A stretch of 64,000 nt of DNA from Cephalotrichum gorgonifer. Its lineage: Eukaryota > Ascomycota > Sordariomycetes > Microascales > Microascaceae. Both the position numbers and the translations under genes were made by a program. The notes under the pieces were generated by a model. That model was not told where the DNA came from and made no database searches. It saw only the letters and a program-made list of their open reading frames with translations. The stretch lies in assembly GCA_900312665.1 (NCBI GenBank), contig ONZQ02000004.1:1704693-1768692 (forward strand), in the 5' to 3' direction. Of this stretch, positions 23,918-35,300 are shown piece after piece (position 1 is the stretch's first letter; each line of letters starts with the position of its first letter).

Positions 23918-24840
23918 TGGAAGTATAGGCAAGTGGCGGGAAGGCTCAGGCAGCCCTTGGGTTCGACTTTTTGGTGTTAAGCGGGCGTGAGAAGCAGCGT
24001 TCTGCAGCTGCATCCGCGCGTTCGGGATATCCCCTTTGTTCCGTGTAACTACTAGTTCTCTTTTGGCGCGGCTTGTCACTCAGTTGTATCATGTATTTCC
24101 ATGGGTCATTCTACGAGGGAGAGTTTGAGGGGTGGGGGGCACTTGGCGAATTGTTTACTGAGTCCTACGCGTCGTCGTCGTATCCCTGTATCTCTGTATC
24201 TCTTTTAAAGGGTGTGACCTCCTTTCAACGCTTTGACGCAGCTGTTCGTGTTCGACCCATTTCTACCGTCGAGCCTCATATGGCCGATGAGGCGTGAGTG
24301 ATAGACAGGCACAGTATCCTACCCGGGCACATTCCCTGCTTAGCTGCTTTATGCTCGAGGATGGTGGCGGTTCTGGTGCGAGGGGACAGGGAATCGGTCG
24401 AAAGATACTCAGCTACAGCCAAGAGAGCTTCCCAGTTGAGGTGTATTCAAACTATCTTGTACGTGCATGGCATCTTTCTCTATGAAGGTAACGGGACACC
24501 CAGAAGGTAAAAAGATACTCCTCAAGATGCTCGTCTGATGATCTTGTGCGGATCATCTTATAGCACAGCGATCGACCACCACGGCTGTCATGATACAGAA
24601 ACTCAATCTTGGTTTGTGTACATACACGACCACCGACTTATTTCCTCTTACGGCCGCTGACTATACTTTTACTTACACGAGTACTGGCCTGCTCATATAA
24701 AGGGCCTCGAACTGATCCGATTTCCCCTTCCGGTTTCTGTATCGCAACTCAGTTCACCGCGCTGAGATCTCCCGAAGCAAAATCGCCAGTCCGATCCACT
24801 CGATCAACCATCTCCAACATCTCGAGACACCTTTGCCACC
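23918..24840. other. Intergenic region, HMG-box gene to secreted SnoaL-like gene
   Basis: This holds the HMG-gene 3' UTR and the promoter of the gene at 24841. It contains a TATA-like element at 24694-24703. Short ORFs are unsupported. Confidence 0.5.
24694..24703 (+). promoter_or_regulatory. TATA-like element upstream of the secreted SnoaL-like gene
   Basis: CATATAAAGG lies about 138 nt before the ATG at 24841, within the normal range for a fungal TATA box. Confidence 0.5.
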
Positions 24841-25326
24841 ATGGAGCATCCATTTATTTTTGTCCTGGCTGTCCTGGCGTTATTTCAGTTCGCTTCGGCC
24901 AGTCGAAACTGCGAACTCCTCCCCGAGCTTCCCCTCTCTATCTCACAATGCCGAGATACCCTCCTCGCGGAGCAGCGCGAAAAGACGGCCCTGTTTGCCT
25001 TGGCCTATGGCGAGAAAGACGTCGACACAATGATGAGTTACGTCGCTGACCCCTACATTCAGCACAACCCGAATATCGAATCCGGGAAGGATATCGCTCG
25101 AAGATACATAAAACAACGGCTCTCAGCGGCCGGTATCAACAACAATGTTACTCGAGTCATATCGGACCTCAACTATGCGCTGCTCCACGTCCACCGAACG
25201 CAGCCAGGGAGGCAGGGCAGAGTGCTAGCCGATATGTACCGGCTTAATGGGACCTGTATCGTGGAGCACTGGGACGTTCAGGAGGATATGAACCCGGAGG
25301 CGAAGAACCCCAGGGCCTACTTCTAA
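24841..25326 (+). CDS. Small secreted SnoaL-like (NTF2-fold) protein, 161 aa
   Basis: A single exon runs from an ATG in the context CACCATGG to TAA. Residues 1-21 form a signal peptide (hydrophobic FIFVLAVLALFQFASA, cleavage near ASASR). The mature part contains KTALFALAYGEKDVDTMMSYVADPYIQHNP and a C-terminal VEHWDVQED, the pattern of SnoaL-like, polyketide-cyclase-related NTF2 folds. Cys24 and Cys38 after the signal peptide could form a disulfide, with a further Cys in GTCIVEHW. Substrate and reaction are unknown; SnoaL relatives include cyclases, hydrolases and non-enzymes. There is no neighbouring biosynthetic cluster. It could be a secreted enzyme or an effector-like protein; the fold call is reasonable, the function is not known. 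Confidence 0.8.
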   Translation: MEHPFIFVLAVLALFQFASASRNCELLPELPLSISQCRDTLLAEQREKTALFALAYGEKDVDTMMSYVADPYIQHNPNIESGKDIARRYIKQRLSAAGINNNVTRVISDLNYALLHVHRTQPGRQGRVLADMYRLNGTCIVEHWDVQEDMNPEAKNPRAYF

Positions 25327-26173
25327 GACGGTGAAGAGGAGTATTTCGACAGCTGTGGAGGAGACTTTACTGGTGGTGGTTTTGGGCAAGGCGACCTCTA
25401 CTGTCTCAAGTGAGCTCACTTGTCTCGTAGGAAGCCGTCATTTTTGGTAATGAGAAACTGTTTCACGACAAGGCCCAGATGATCGTAAATTCACGGTTAG
25501 AGAATCGTAATCGAGTGATAAGAAGCGGCTGTTAGTGGCCGTTCCTTCAAATATCTTGGAGGGAGAGAACACGTCCAGACTTCTAGTCCCGAGTGAAGCT
25601 GTCCATTAAATATCGAAGAGGCATTGGTATGACACCCCGTGTTTAGAGATGGCGCTAGAGCTTGGGGGCCGAGTAGCGAGGAACCTAGGATATCTAGATG
25701 TGGAGGAGCAACATCGAACTGGAAATCGTGGTGTTGCCCCACCGGAGCTCAACCATGCATATACACACATTGCAAGGAAGAGAGAGCACAGTAACTAACA
25801 TGAATTTTAACACTGTCTAACGCTGCCTTTTCTGCCGTTGACAAGGCCACCGCCTTCCCGTGACGGGTGAGGTACCCATGTATTACCTAGTAAGAGGTGG
25901 GTATAACTAGGTGTTGCATCTGAAAGCAAGGAGGGCTGATCCAAGCTCATCCGCGCATCACCAGGCCGAGCTTTGGTGGGTACGAAGCCTTCTTCTCCGT
26001 GCATCCTCAATCTCGAACGTGATCTGATGAGCTACTTCCACTGCCGCGTTATCTTCTCTGCGAAACAAAAATGAAATGACGACATCACCTTTTCGCTGAG
26101 CAGAGCCCTCACAATTGTATTTTACCCGGCGCATCGCGCATCCCGCATCACCTCGACCCGCGCATCGCCCCTC
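25327..26173. other. Intergenic region, secreted protein gene to telomere-protein gene
   Basis: About 850 bp hold the 3' UTR of the secreted gene and the promoter of the OB-fold gene. Nothing else recognisable was seen. Confidence 0.5.
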
Positions 26174-29100
26174 ATGGATGTCGAGCAGGGGAGTGGGAGC
26201 CTCCCCGAGCGTGACTTGGAAGCCGCGATAGTTACACCCATCGCCGAGCTCGGCCCCCACCTTACCGATACCGCAAAGCGGTCCACGCGAGGCGTCATAA
26301 CCATTGTCTGGCCTTACAGCATTGTCACGAAGACGCTGTCCTTTATCCTTGCCGAACCAGACTTTCGCCTCCGTCTTCAGAAGGGCCAGGTGCGCGTTAC
26401 TTTCGTCGGGCCGTGCGCCAAGGCCATCTCTGATGCCTCACTTGGTGGTGGGGATGAGATACTCTTGAGTCTCGACGGCGTGGAATGGGTGGAGAACGAC
26501 GCGCCTAACGCTGCAGGGCTTGGACTTGAATGGCAGGCCAAGTTCCCTTCCGGGGCCTTCTTAAGGGTATCAGCTGTTCGCAATCCTCTTCCAACATTCC
26601 TGACACCAGACTAACTTGGCTCAGGTCGATGGAGAACAGTACAAAGAGCCGAGAGTGATCCATGTCGGTCCGACAACGAATGGCTCTCTTGACTCGGAAG
26701 CTTCCCCGCCCACGCCTACCCTCCCCGAACAGCCGATCGAACCCTCCCCCATTAGACCAGCAACGCCGGAGCCCATCCTTCCAGCGAAACGACGAATCCA
26801 AGAAGATCTTGATGGCAACGAATACGCCTCCCCAGCATTTATCAAAAGAGCTCGCGTCTCATACGGCGCCCTGTTCGATGGCGGCCTTGACATCTTCGAC
26901 GAAGACCTCGAGTCTAGTGGGCGGGGTCGTAGACGGACCAAGTTCGGACGCGATAGCAGCGCGTGGAGGTACGCTAGTGAATCGAGGAGCCCCGAGCCGG
27001 AAGTGGTTCAGACTGTGGAGGAGCCGACCGACGGCGTGCTAGAAGAGGTGCCATTGGACGAACCTCCATCCACCGGAAGGCCTTCAATGACCGACGAGGG
27101 CTGTCAAACATTGGAATCCACGCTCACGCCCCCACTACCGACACCTACCCTCCCGGCGCGACACGAAGAGCAACATGTGGTGCGCGAATCGGAGGCTGCG
27201 TTAGGCAGTGGTACTCCTGTTGGTGCGAATTTCTCATCGCCCGTACGGCAACAAGACGCCGTAGCAGACGGTCTGCAGTCGGATGATCCGGGCAGGACCT
27301 CTCAAGAGACATTGCCCGATGGGCTAAATCACGTCCATATCCCCCAAGCTGGACCCTTGGAAGCGGGACACGAAGTTTCAGCAATTTCAACTACCTCAGC
27401 CACGTTTCAGGAAGGCGACTTGCATCCACCGGGCTTGCATCCACCGGGCGAGCGTGGGCTAGATTTACAGTTTGGAGGATTCGGAACCCAGCCCATACCT
27501 TGGGGCTCCCATGTACCTTACCCGGCCCTGGACCCGGCCCTACAATCTCCCCATGGGGCGCCGGCGGGCCCGTTCGCACAGGAGACATTCCAACCTCAGA
27601 GCGTATCGCCCTACCCAGATATATCACAACCTTTCTCGTCATCCTTCCATCAGCATCACCTAGCGGACCCGCTGCCACCAGCACCTGGGGCAAACACAAC
27701 TTCGGAGCTAGCCGTGGAGTCCCAACCATCGGGCGCATACTTGATTTCCTCAGATGTAGAGTCAATCAAGGATGATGTGGCAGACGGCGAGCTTACAGGG
27801 GACGCCGAAGCCGAAGTCGAAGAAGAGAATGAGCCAATGCCTTTTGAAGAGAAAATCAAGACCTTATTACCCCAGGAATCGACTAATGACGAGGCGGTGG
27901 ATGCTGTTGCGGACCCGGAAGAGCCACCCGGGCCAGAGATGACGAGTCGCGTCGATGAAGAGCTTGATGCATCAGAAGCTGAAACTTTCCCCTCTGATAA
28001 TGGAGATGAAGGAGGAGATTATGACACCCGAAACTATGCGGACCTGGATGATGACGGTAATACTGAAGACGAGAAAGATGTAAATCCCGACGAAACTGAT
28101 GAGGAGATTTACGATGAAGATGAAGGAAGTTATGATGAAGAGGGAGAGTATGAGGATGAAGTAGAGGGGGAGAGTGACCAGGAAGAGGAGTACGACGAGT
28201 CGGAGGGGCCTGGTCAATCTCCAGCTCCACCTGCCTCGACTGCTCCGGTGTTCATCGACTTGATATCCGACTCGGAGGATGAAGCTGAAGCTCAGGGAGA
28301 GAGTGCTCCGGAGAGGGGAACACGTGAAGAGGAGGCGGAGGAAAAAGTGGAGGGTCAGTTGGTTTATACCCAGGAAGAAGTGATGACTGGCGAAGAAGAC
28401 GGCCGGACGGATGAGGAGGAACACAGCGAAAATGACGAGGAGGGCGGAATAACCGGCCAAGAAGGGCTGGAAGTGGCTGAAGGAGAGGATGAGTCCAACG
28501 ATTCGAAAATTCGCCCTCGAAGCCCTGGTCCGTTATCCAACCAACATGACGGAGCTGATGATGACGCGCATCCCTCTCCCATGGCGATGGACCAGGACGA
28601 AGCCGAAAGCGCGGACGTCGGAGCCGAAGGCGCAGAATACGGAACCGAAGTTGCACAGGGCGAAAACGAAGCCGCCGATGTCGCAGAGAGCGGAACCGCA
28701 GATGATGACGGAACCGAAATGGCCGGTGCCGCAGAGATCGGAACCGAGGCTGAGGATAACGTGGACATGGTCTCGCCAGCTCCTGATATTGTGGCTGCTC
28801 TATCCTCACCACCACCCGCTGTGTCTACGCCACTAGTGGCTGTGCAAGGGGTGGCACCATCCGCTCGGATGGAGTCCATGGAGGCACCACTGACTGTGGA
28901 CGCAGACCCGCAACAGACAGTGGCAGTCCTCGAACCGTCGGAGCCTGCTGGAATCCCTACGTCCGACCTCGTGCAACCCGATACTGTCCCGGCCACTGAC
29001 GACATCCCCGCTCGGGAACCGGTCTCTTTAGTAGAGGCCGACGGGAAAGGCCCTGCAGAGCACTCTAAGCCAGGCAGCCCTCCTCGAGAGCTGTCCTCTT

Positions 29101-30902
29101 CAGTAGTGGCTGAGGAGGATGTGCCTGCGGAACGGCCCGTGCAAGGCAGCCCCCCTCCTCAGGAGCCGGTCTCTTTAGTAGAGACCGAGAACGGTGACTC
29201 TACGGGAAAGTCTAGACAAGGTACCCCCCATGTGGAGCCGATCTCCTTAGGCGAAGCGGGAGAGAGGGGATTTTGGGAACGATCCATGCAAAGTGTAGAT
29301 AAGGATGGAGATTCACAGATGGCAATATCCGCCGCCGACCGACACACATCCCAGCCCGCCACATCCCCTAGCCGGCCCGCCCCGGAGCCAATGGACGTGG
29401 ATGAGGAAGATGACGACAAAATTGAAGTCGTGACGACTGCGTCTGTGCCTGTGCCTGTGCGCTTGTCGTTGGATGAGCAGGTACAGGCCGACATTGAGAG
29501 ACAGCTCCAGGCAGATTCATCCGTGATGGACCATGGAGATGGAGATGCTCCTGTAGACGCTGCCGATGAAACGGAACGGGACAGCGGCGGCGCTCAACCG
29601 CGTGACAAGGCTGAAGCGGTCAAGGAAATATCCTCGGGACCCCTTGCTGGTGGTGAAGAAGGACTTGCTTCCCCTCCTCTAACTCAACAAACACAACCAC
29701 AGGGGCTAGACACTACTGCAGATGCCTCTCACCAAGAAACTCCAGTCGGTTCCGAGCATCCGGAGCTTGATCAGCTACTCACCCCAGATGCGACACAATT
29801 AGCGTCGGCTACCCATTCCTTCAAAGAGACATCAGAGGTGGAGATGGACCGAAGGGATTCGGCGGAATCGTTAAAAGTTACGCTAGGATCTCCGACTCTC
29901 GAGCCGCAGGGGTCTTTAGGCACAGTGGCGGCCCCAGGAGGCTCTCACCAAGGTAAGGTGACGCCAGAAACGGGAGCGTTGTCGTCCCGGCCGGCGGACG
30001 AAGCTCCCCCGCCAAGCTCGGCGGAGGGATTCGCAATCACTGTGAAGTCGCTACGGAACCGAAAGTACCGCCCCAACCTGTCACCGGAAAAGAACGAGAC
30101 CTCTAGACGAGACCCGAGTACACATCTAGCCAGGGCCTCGCTTGCCGGGCGGGAAAGGGGTGAATCGGCCAAGCGAGACCCGAGTATACAACTGGCAAAA
30201 AGCTCCCTGGCGGCGCGGCGCGGCGCGGCGTCCGTGGAGACTACCCCGCCGTCAGCTCGGAGGACTACGCGCTCAAGAGCGAGAAGCACGCAGATGAGCA
30301 CCAGTCCGGAGCCCCAGGTTAAGTCCCCTGAGCTCGGAGATGCCGGTGAGCGCGAGAGGGAATCGCAGAGCATCTTGAAGCTACAGCTGAATAAGAGCCT
30401 CCGGTTGACACTCCTGGACCTAACCGCCCTGAAGGTTCTTCATACCAACGTCAACAGGAAAATAGACGTCCTTGGGGTCGCGACGGCGCAGCCCGCGAGC
30501 CCCGAGCGTCCCAAGCACGGGCCCAGGGACTATCTCCTGTCCTTCATGATGACGGACCAGACGACGGCTCCGAATCACGTGGTCGTGGTCCAAGTCTTCC
30601 GGCCCCACATCGAGTCCCTCCCCGTGGTGAAGGAGGGCGACGTTGTTCTCCTGCGGCAGTTCGTTGTCACGGCACTGCAGGGTAGGGATTTCGGTCTGCG
30701 GAGCTGCGAGACGTCGAGCTGGGCGGTGTGGGAGAGGGGAAGGGATGATGGGCTCCCCCAGATCAAGGGTCCCCCGGCGGAGGTGAGCGGGGAGGAAGAT
30801 GCGCAGGCGGGGCTGTTACTGAAGTGGTATGCCGGGCTAGACGGGAGGACTAGGGAGAAACTGGGGAGGGCGAACTCGAAGATGGAGCAAGAGGGGGGCT
30901 AG
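26174..30902 (+). CDS. Telomere-type ssDNA-binding protein (Cdc13/POT1-like OB folds), 1556 aa
   Basis: Two exons, 26174-26566 and 26625-30902, are joined by a 58-nt intron (donor GTATCA, branch ACTAAC, acceptor CTCAG) that links two frames exactly in phase. Residues 1-131 are an OB-like domain (GVITIVWPYSIVTKTLSFILAEPD, GDEILLSLDGVEWVE). Residues of about 135-1350 are disordered: Pro/Ser-rich, then very acidic (about 520-760), with degenerate PVSLVEA repeats. Residues of about 1390-1500 form a Telo_bind-type OB fold (LTALKVLHTNVNRKIDVLGV, DYLLSFMMTDQT, GDVVLLRQFVVTAL, SSWAVW). This layout matches large filamentous-ascomycete proteins annotated with the POT1/CDC13 domain. The expected role is binding the G-rich 3' overhang in chromosome-end capping. 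The C-terminal domain call is good; orthology to Cdc13 rather than a paralogue is inferred. Confidence 0.85.
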
Positions 30903-33900
30903 GGGGGCAGAGCTATTTGCACTTACAAGCACGGGGTACGAGCACGGGGTACGACGCGGGGTGGGGGGGAGGCTGAGGGGGGAGAAGCCGCGCTAATACC
31001 ATTATTATTGTACGAGTGAGTACATGCGGTAAACGTGTGTGGGGACTATTTCATCTTTGTGATATTCATGAAGAGTGATTGGAGCCCACGATGTCTCAAC
31101 ATATTTCAATCTGGGGAAAGCCTTGCGGGGAGGGAGTATTAGACCGCGGCTCCAGGATTTCAAAGTGGAGGAGTCGTTAGCGCACTGGAGGGGCGTGCGA
31201 TTTATTTTCGCCTCCCCCTCTTTTCTCTAGCTCACGAATAATACTAGTAAGAACAGGTAATTACGAGTACGATGAGAGGGAACACATTCCTATTCCCAAA
31301 CGGGTTTGCCGATATCGCGGAACCGCATTCTTGCGCACACTTCTCTCCCATAGATGCGAGGAGTGTTAACGAAGCATTCATGGCGATGAGCGTGACCTAA
31401 GAATAACCCAGGACTCAGGAGTTTGTGCGAGAGCACATCGGATCCGAAAATGAGTCTTCGTTGTGGGCACTAAGTGGACTTTTTCCTCACTCACGCCTCG
31501 GTCGCCGAGCGGAGCCGGACCCTAGACCGAGCTGGGGAGGGAAGGGGAAAGAGGACCCTTAGGGGGGGGGGGGAGGTGTGGATGCGGTGACTGATGCATC
31601 GTGGGGCCCTCTCCCCTCATTTCCTGGGCGGCCAGCTGACGTGGTATAATTTTTCATTAGTTTTGTCATCCCTCGGCAAGTCGCGTTTTTCTGTATTATT
31701 CTCCTTCCTCTCTTTGCGACTGCTGCTTGTTGATGGCTGAGAGGTTTCCTCCCTCGTTGTTAATTTTTATTCAGTTTATTTTTCGGGGTTTAATTTGAAG
31801 CCGAGCTGGAGTTATGTTGTATGGTGTATGTTGTCTTGATTCTCCCCTTCTCCTGTCCCCTCACGGGAGGGTTCTCCGTAGTTACTTTTTTCGATTGATT
31901 TCGGGAGGGGAGGGGCGGAATTCTCCAATTTCTCCAAGAATCTGGGGTTGAGCTCGTGAGGGAAAGGAGGGGCGAGGGGGGGTGTATCGTATATCGACGC
32001 CTTGGGCGGGAACCACTTCCCACGCCCATTTACCGGAATGGGAGGGGTGTACCGAACATTCTTGTGGAAGCCGGCAGAGGCCACGGAAGAGGGGCACGGA
32101 AGAGGGAAGGGGGAGCCGACCCCCTGTCCGGAGCGAAGACGGGTGGGGACTGGGAGATTCGGCGAATCTCGGCAGTGTGGGTCGGATGGATCGCCGAGAT
32201 TCTCCGCGTGTTCGTTCGTCTTCGGAAATTCCTACCAGCAAAATGCACTCTCTCCGTCCTTACCCGTCATGCGTGTGCTCGTATTATCCTCGTGGCTCCG
32301 CGGCACACCTGGACGGCCGCACTCGTAATCGTAGGAGGCGAATTTTTGCTCGTACGAGTCTCTATCTTCATAGCTAACCCAATTCTCCACACTTTGAAAA
32401 CTACCCGTTGCCAGACACCGATCGCCGCCCCGCTGATTTTCTCCGACGGGAGCGCGGTCTGAGGCTCTTCGGCGTTTTGGATCTATTCCAGCGAACAAAC
32501 GGCCAGCACTCCCAAAGTCTCGGAAAAGCACCCGAGAGTACTTCGTGCGAGTACGAGTATGAGTCGGAGAGAGCACTGCACCTCCTCCTCGCCCCCGGTC
32601 GGCCTTGTGGAAGTGGAAGAGAGGAGGGGTAAAATATCAAAGTACGAGTACACACGTATGAGTAGATGGTGGAGGCAGTGGCAGCGTCTGCGATTTTGCA
32701 AGGACGTACTCGTACTTGAGAGTTAGGCCAGGGTTCCTACTTGCCGAGGACCTGCGCCGTTGGGAAACGCGAGATTCGGCCGGCCGGGTGTGGACTGTCC
32801 TGTTTTGGGCAGCGACCGAGATTTTCCTTGGGAGGGGGGGCGTACGAATGATCCCTGTCATCCGCGTTTCTTTACAGACGCGCATGGGAGGGAGGGGGTG
32901 GCAATATCTCCGTCTTTTTGCTAGAAGACCCGCTCATTGGATGGACCGCGGGCTCAAGTCTTGGCTAGGCTTAAGTGGGCGTATTGGTGAAGGTGTAAAG
33001 TCGCACTGGTGAACCAATACGGCATCGAGACCCAGTTATTATTCGTAACCTTTCCCACCGATCCATCGGGGTGTTGAAAATGCGAGCTTCCCAATTGTGG
33101 CGGTGGGGACGAAAGGGGTCGAATGCATTTCGAAATATCTGGAAGGTCGACGTGCTCGTACTTGTACTCGCTCAAATCTGATTACTCGCTTAAGTCTCAT
33201 GAGTACGAGTGCGAGTGCCTCTTCCTGTCTGACTCTAGACGATGGGTACTTGTACGGGAGTGTCAAGCACTCTGTATTACTTACTGGATGTATCTTCTTC
33301 CATCCCGGAGGCCGCGAAACAAATTGATGACAGGCTCTCTCCGCATTTGAGGCCCGCAGGTTTATTGTGATGGCCCTCCGGGTACAATCAAGGAACCCAA
33401 GAACGGAAAGGCTTGGCTTTCCTCCTTTTCCCAACGCCCTATTACTCATACTCATACTTGTTCTGCAGTTGCTTGTAACTAATCTGTCGGTTTACCTGCC
33501 TTTTGACTGGCCACTTCCTCTGGTGGCAAACCACGCCCGCTCGTGCGGTATTGCGAGTAGCGTTAATAGAAAGGGGGGCCGCCTGCGAACGATGGAGACA
33601 GACCGTCTGGTCCGTAGTCGGACTAGTACAGAGCTTAGTGCCGTCCACCAAACACCGTATTTGTACATACACTATTGTGTCCGACTACAAGATTAACTTC
33701 GCTGCATTCTTAGGTCGCTTACTTGTATACTCGTAGACTCAGGCTGGGAACAAGAAGCTTGTCCGATTTCAGGAGGTGGCTCAGACACCACCACCAATAC
33801 CTTGCCCCCGTTCGATTGTGAGACTCGGGGGAAGGACGGCGCTTGACCGGGGAAGACCCCCACTTGGGACGGACGTGAATTGATATTAGTTGTAGGTGGT

Positions 33901-34847
33901 CCGTCGGCCGGCCCTGTGGCGTCATACAAATGGATCATGATTCACTTGGCAAGAAATGTCGCGCATCGTGCTTTCCAGTCGGTAGTATTTCTTTTCTTCC
34001 CTTTTGTGTGTACGTGTGGCGTAGCGACGGGACTTTCTCTTACACCATTCTCCCCATTCAGGGCTTCAGCTTTCAAGGTGAGCGAGAGAGAGAAAGTCGT
34101 GCTAGAGGGGATCCGAGAGTACTCCGGACTCCATATTATCACTCCGGACCTTGCAAACTCAATGCAGGCCAAGACCCCACCCAGGTCACCCACTCACCAA
34201 GTAACTCTTGTTGTAATACTTGCAGACTAGTCTCGTCTCGATGGTCTCTCTGTTCGGGGGAGTGGGGCGGCCTATTAGCTTGGCACAAGATGTGGTGGGC
34301 AGGGATTCATGGCGTTCACCTCTCGCACACCTCGGGATGTGGATGGCCAACACTTGAACTCGTTCTGTGGGGAAGAGGCCGTTATGTTGGTGTTTGGTGG
34401 GGCTTTATGCTGGAAAAGAGGGGGGCTGCCGTACAAATCCACGACTCCTGACTTGCTTGTTCAGGATGACTGTTCAATATGGGTCCTCGATCGGATTTCT
34501 TGTCCAGGAACACCAGACCTGAGCGCATCGGTGTGCGCCCCTCCTCTAGATACACACCCCCATGAGCAAGGCGCAGGTTCACTTGTAAGGAAAGTGGTCC
34601 TAAGGGGGAAGGAGGCTTCTCCACAACCCAGGACGGAGAACATAACCTCATGACAGACTAGCAGGCATCATGCATGTCTCTATCGCTTGTCATCGAGGGT
34701 AAGCCACCGCTTGGGATTTCCTGTAATTTACGCCCTGCAAACATTCCAGTCTCGTGAGCTGAACGTGCGAGCACGGGCACGAGGACCTGTACTCGTAGAG
34801 ATGCCAGCTATTCCTTGCTCGTACACCTATTCATAGAATCTCCGTAA

Positions 34848-34865
34848 AGTACTCATACGAGTACT
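34848..34865. repeat. Inverted repeat built from the dispersed word
   Basis: AGTACTC, a 4-nt spacer, then GAGTACT: perfect 7-bp arms. One of several hairpin-capable versions of the dispersed word in this region. Confidence 0.7.
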
Positions 34866-35282
34866 CCTCCACTGTGAACATAGCCCTAATAGGGTGCCAA
34901 TACTTTTTGTACTTGGTATCGGAGCACAACCTAAGAATGCAATTTTTTGTCGGTCTTCACATGGCCGATGACTCGAATAGGGTCGGTCCCACTCTTTTTT
35001 TTGGAGTAATTATGTACGCATTTGCGTTCGGATGGTACGGTGCGAGTATTATCGACGACGAGTACAGTGAGAGAGCTATCGTGTCTGGGGTAGCCAAGAC
35101 GCCAGCCGGCTTCAACTTCGCGCCATCAGCAATAAAGCAGGATTACTCGGTACATGTAGAGATAAGGAAAATACGGAGTAGGAGGGAAATTGCTGTACGG
35201 AATTAGATGCTACGACGGGCTGAGGGAGGGCGTTTTTGAAGGGCGGGAAGAGAAGGCAAGAGGGAAAAATCCCCTCATGTCC

Positions 35283-35300
35283 GAGAGTACGAGTACTCTC
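35283..35300. repeat. Inverted repeat built from the dispersed word
   Basis: GAGAGTAC-GA-GTACTCTC: perfect 8-bp arms around a 2-nt centre. A 10-bp perfect palindrome CGAGTACTCG lies at 35864-35873, and ACAATAC-CA-GTATTGT lies just before it at about 35824. Confidence 0.75.

Noticed and set aside
26616..26624. TTG-initiated start for the large telomere-protein frame
   Set aside because: The bases are the end of an intron (TTGGCTCAG); the protein continues from the exon at 26174.
34874..35206. Plus-strand frame of 110 codons with a hydrophobic centre
   Set aside because: Looks membrane-like but has no homology that I recognise, no intron signals and lies among repeat words; too little to support a gene.
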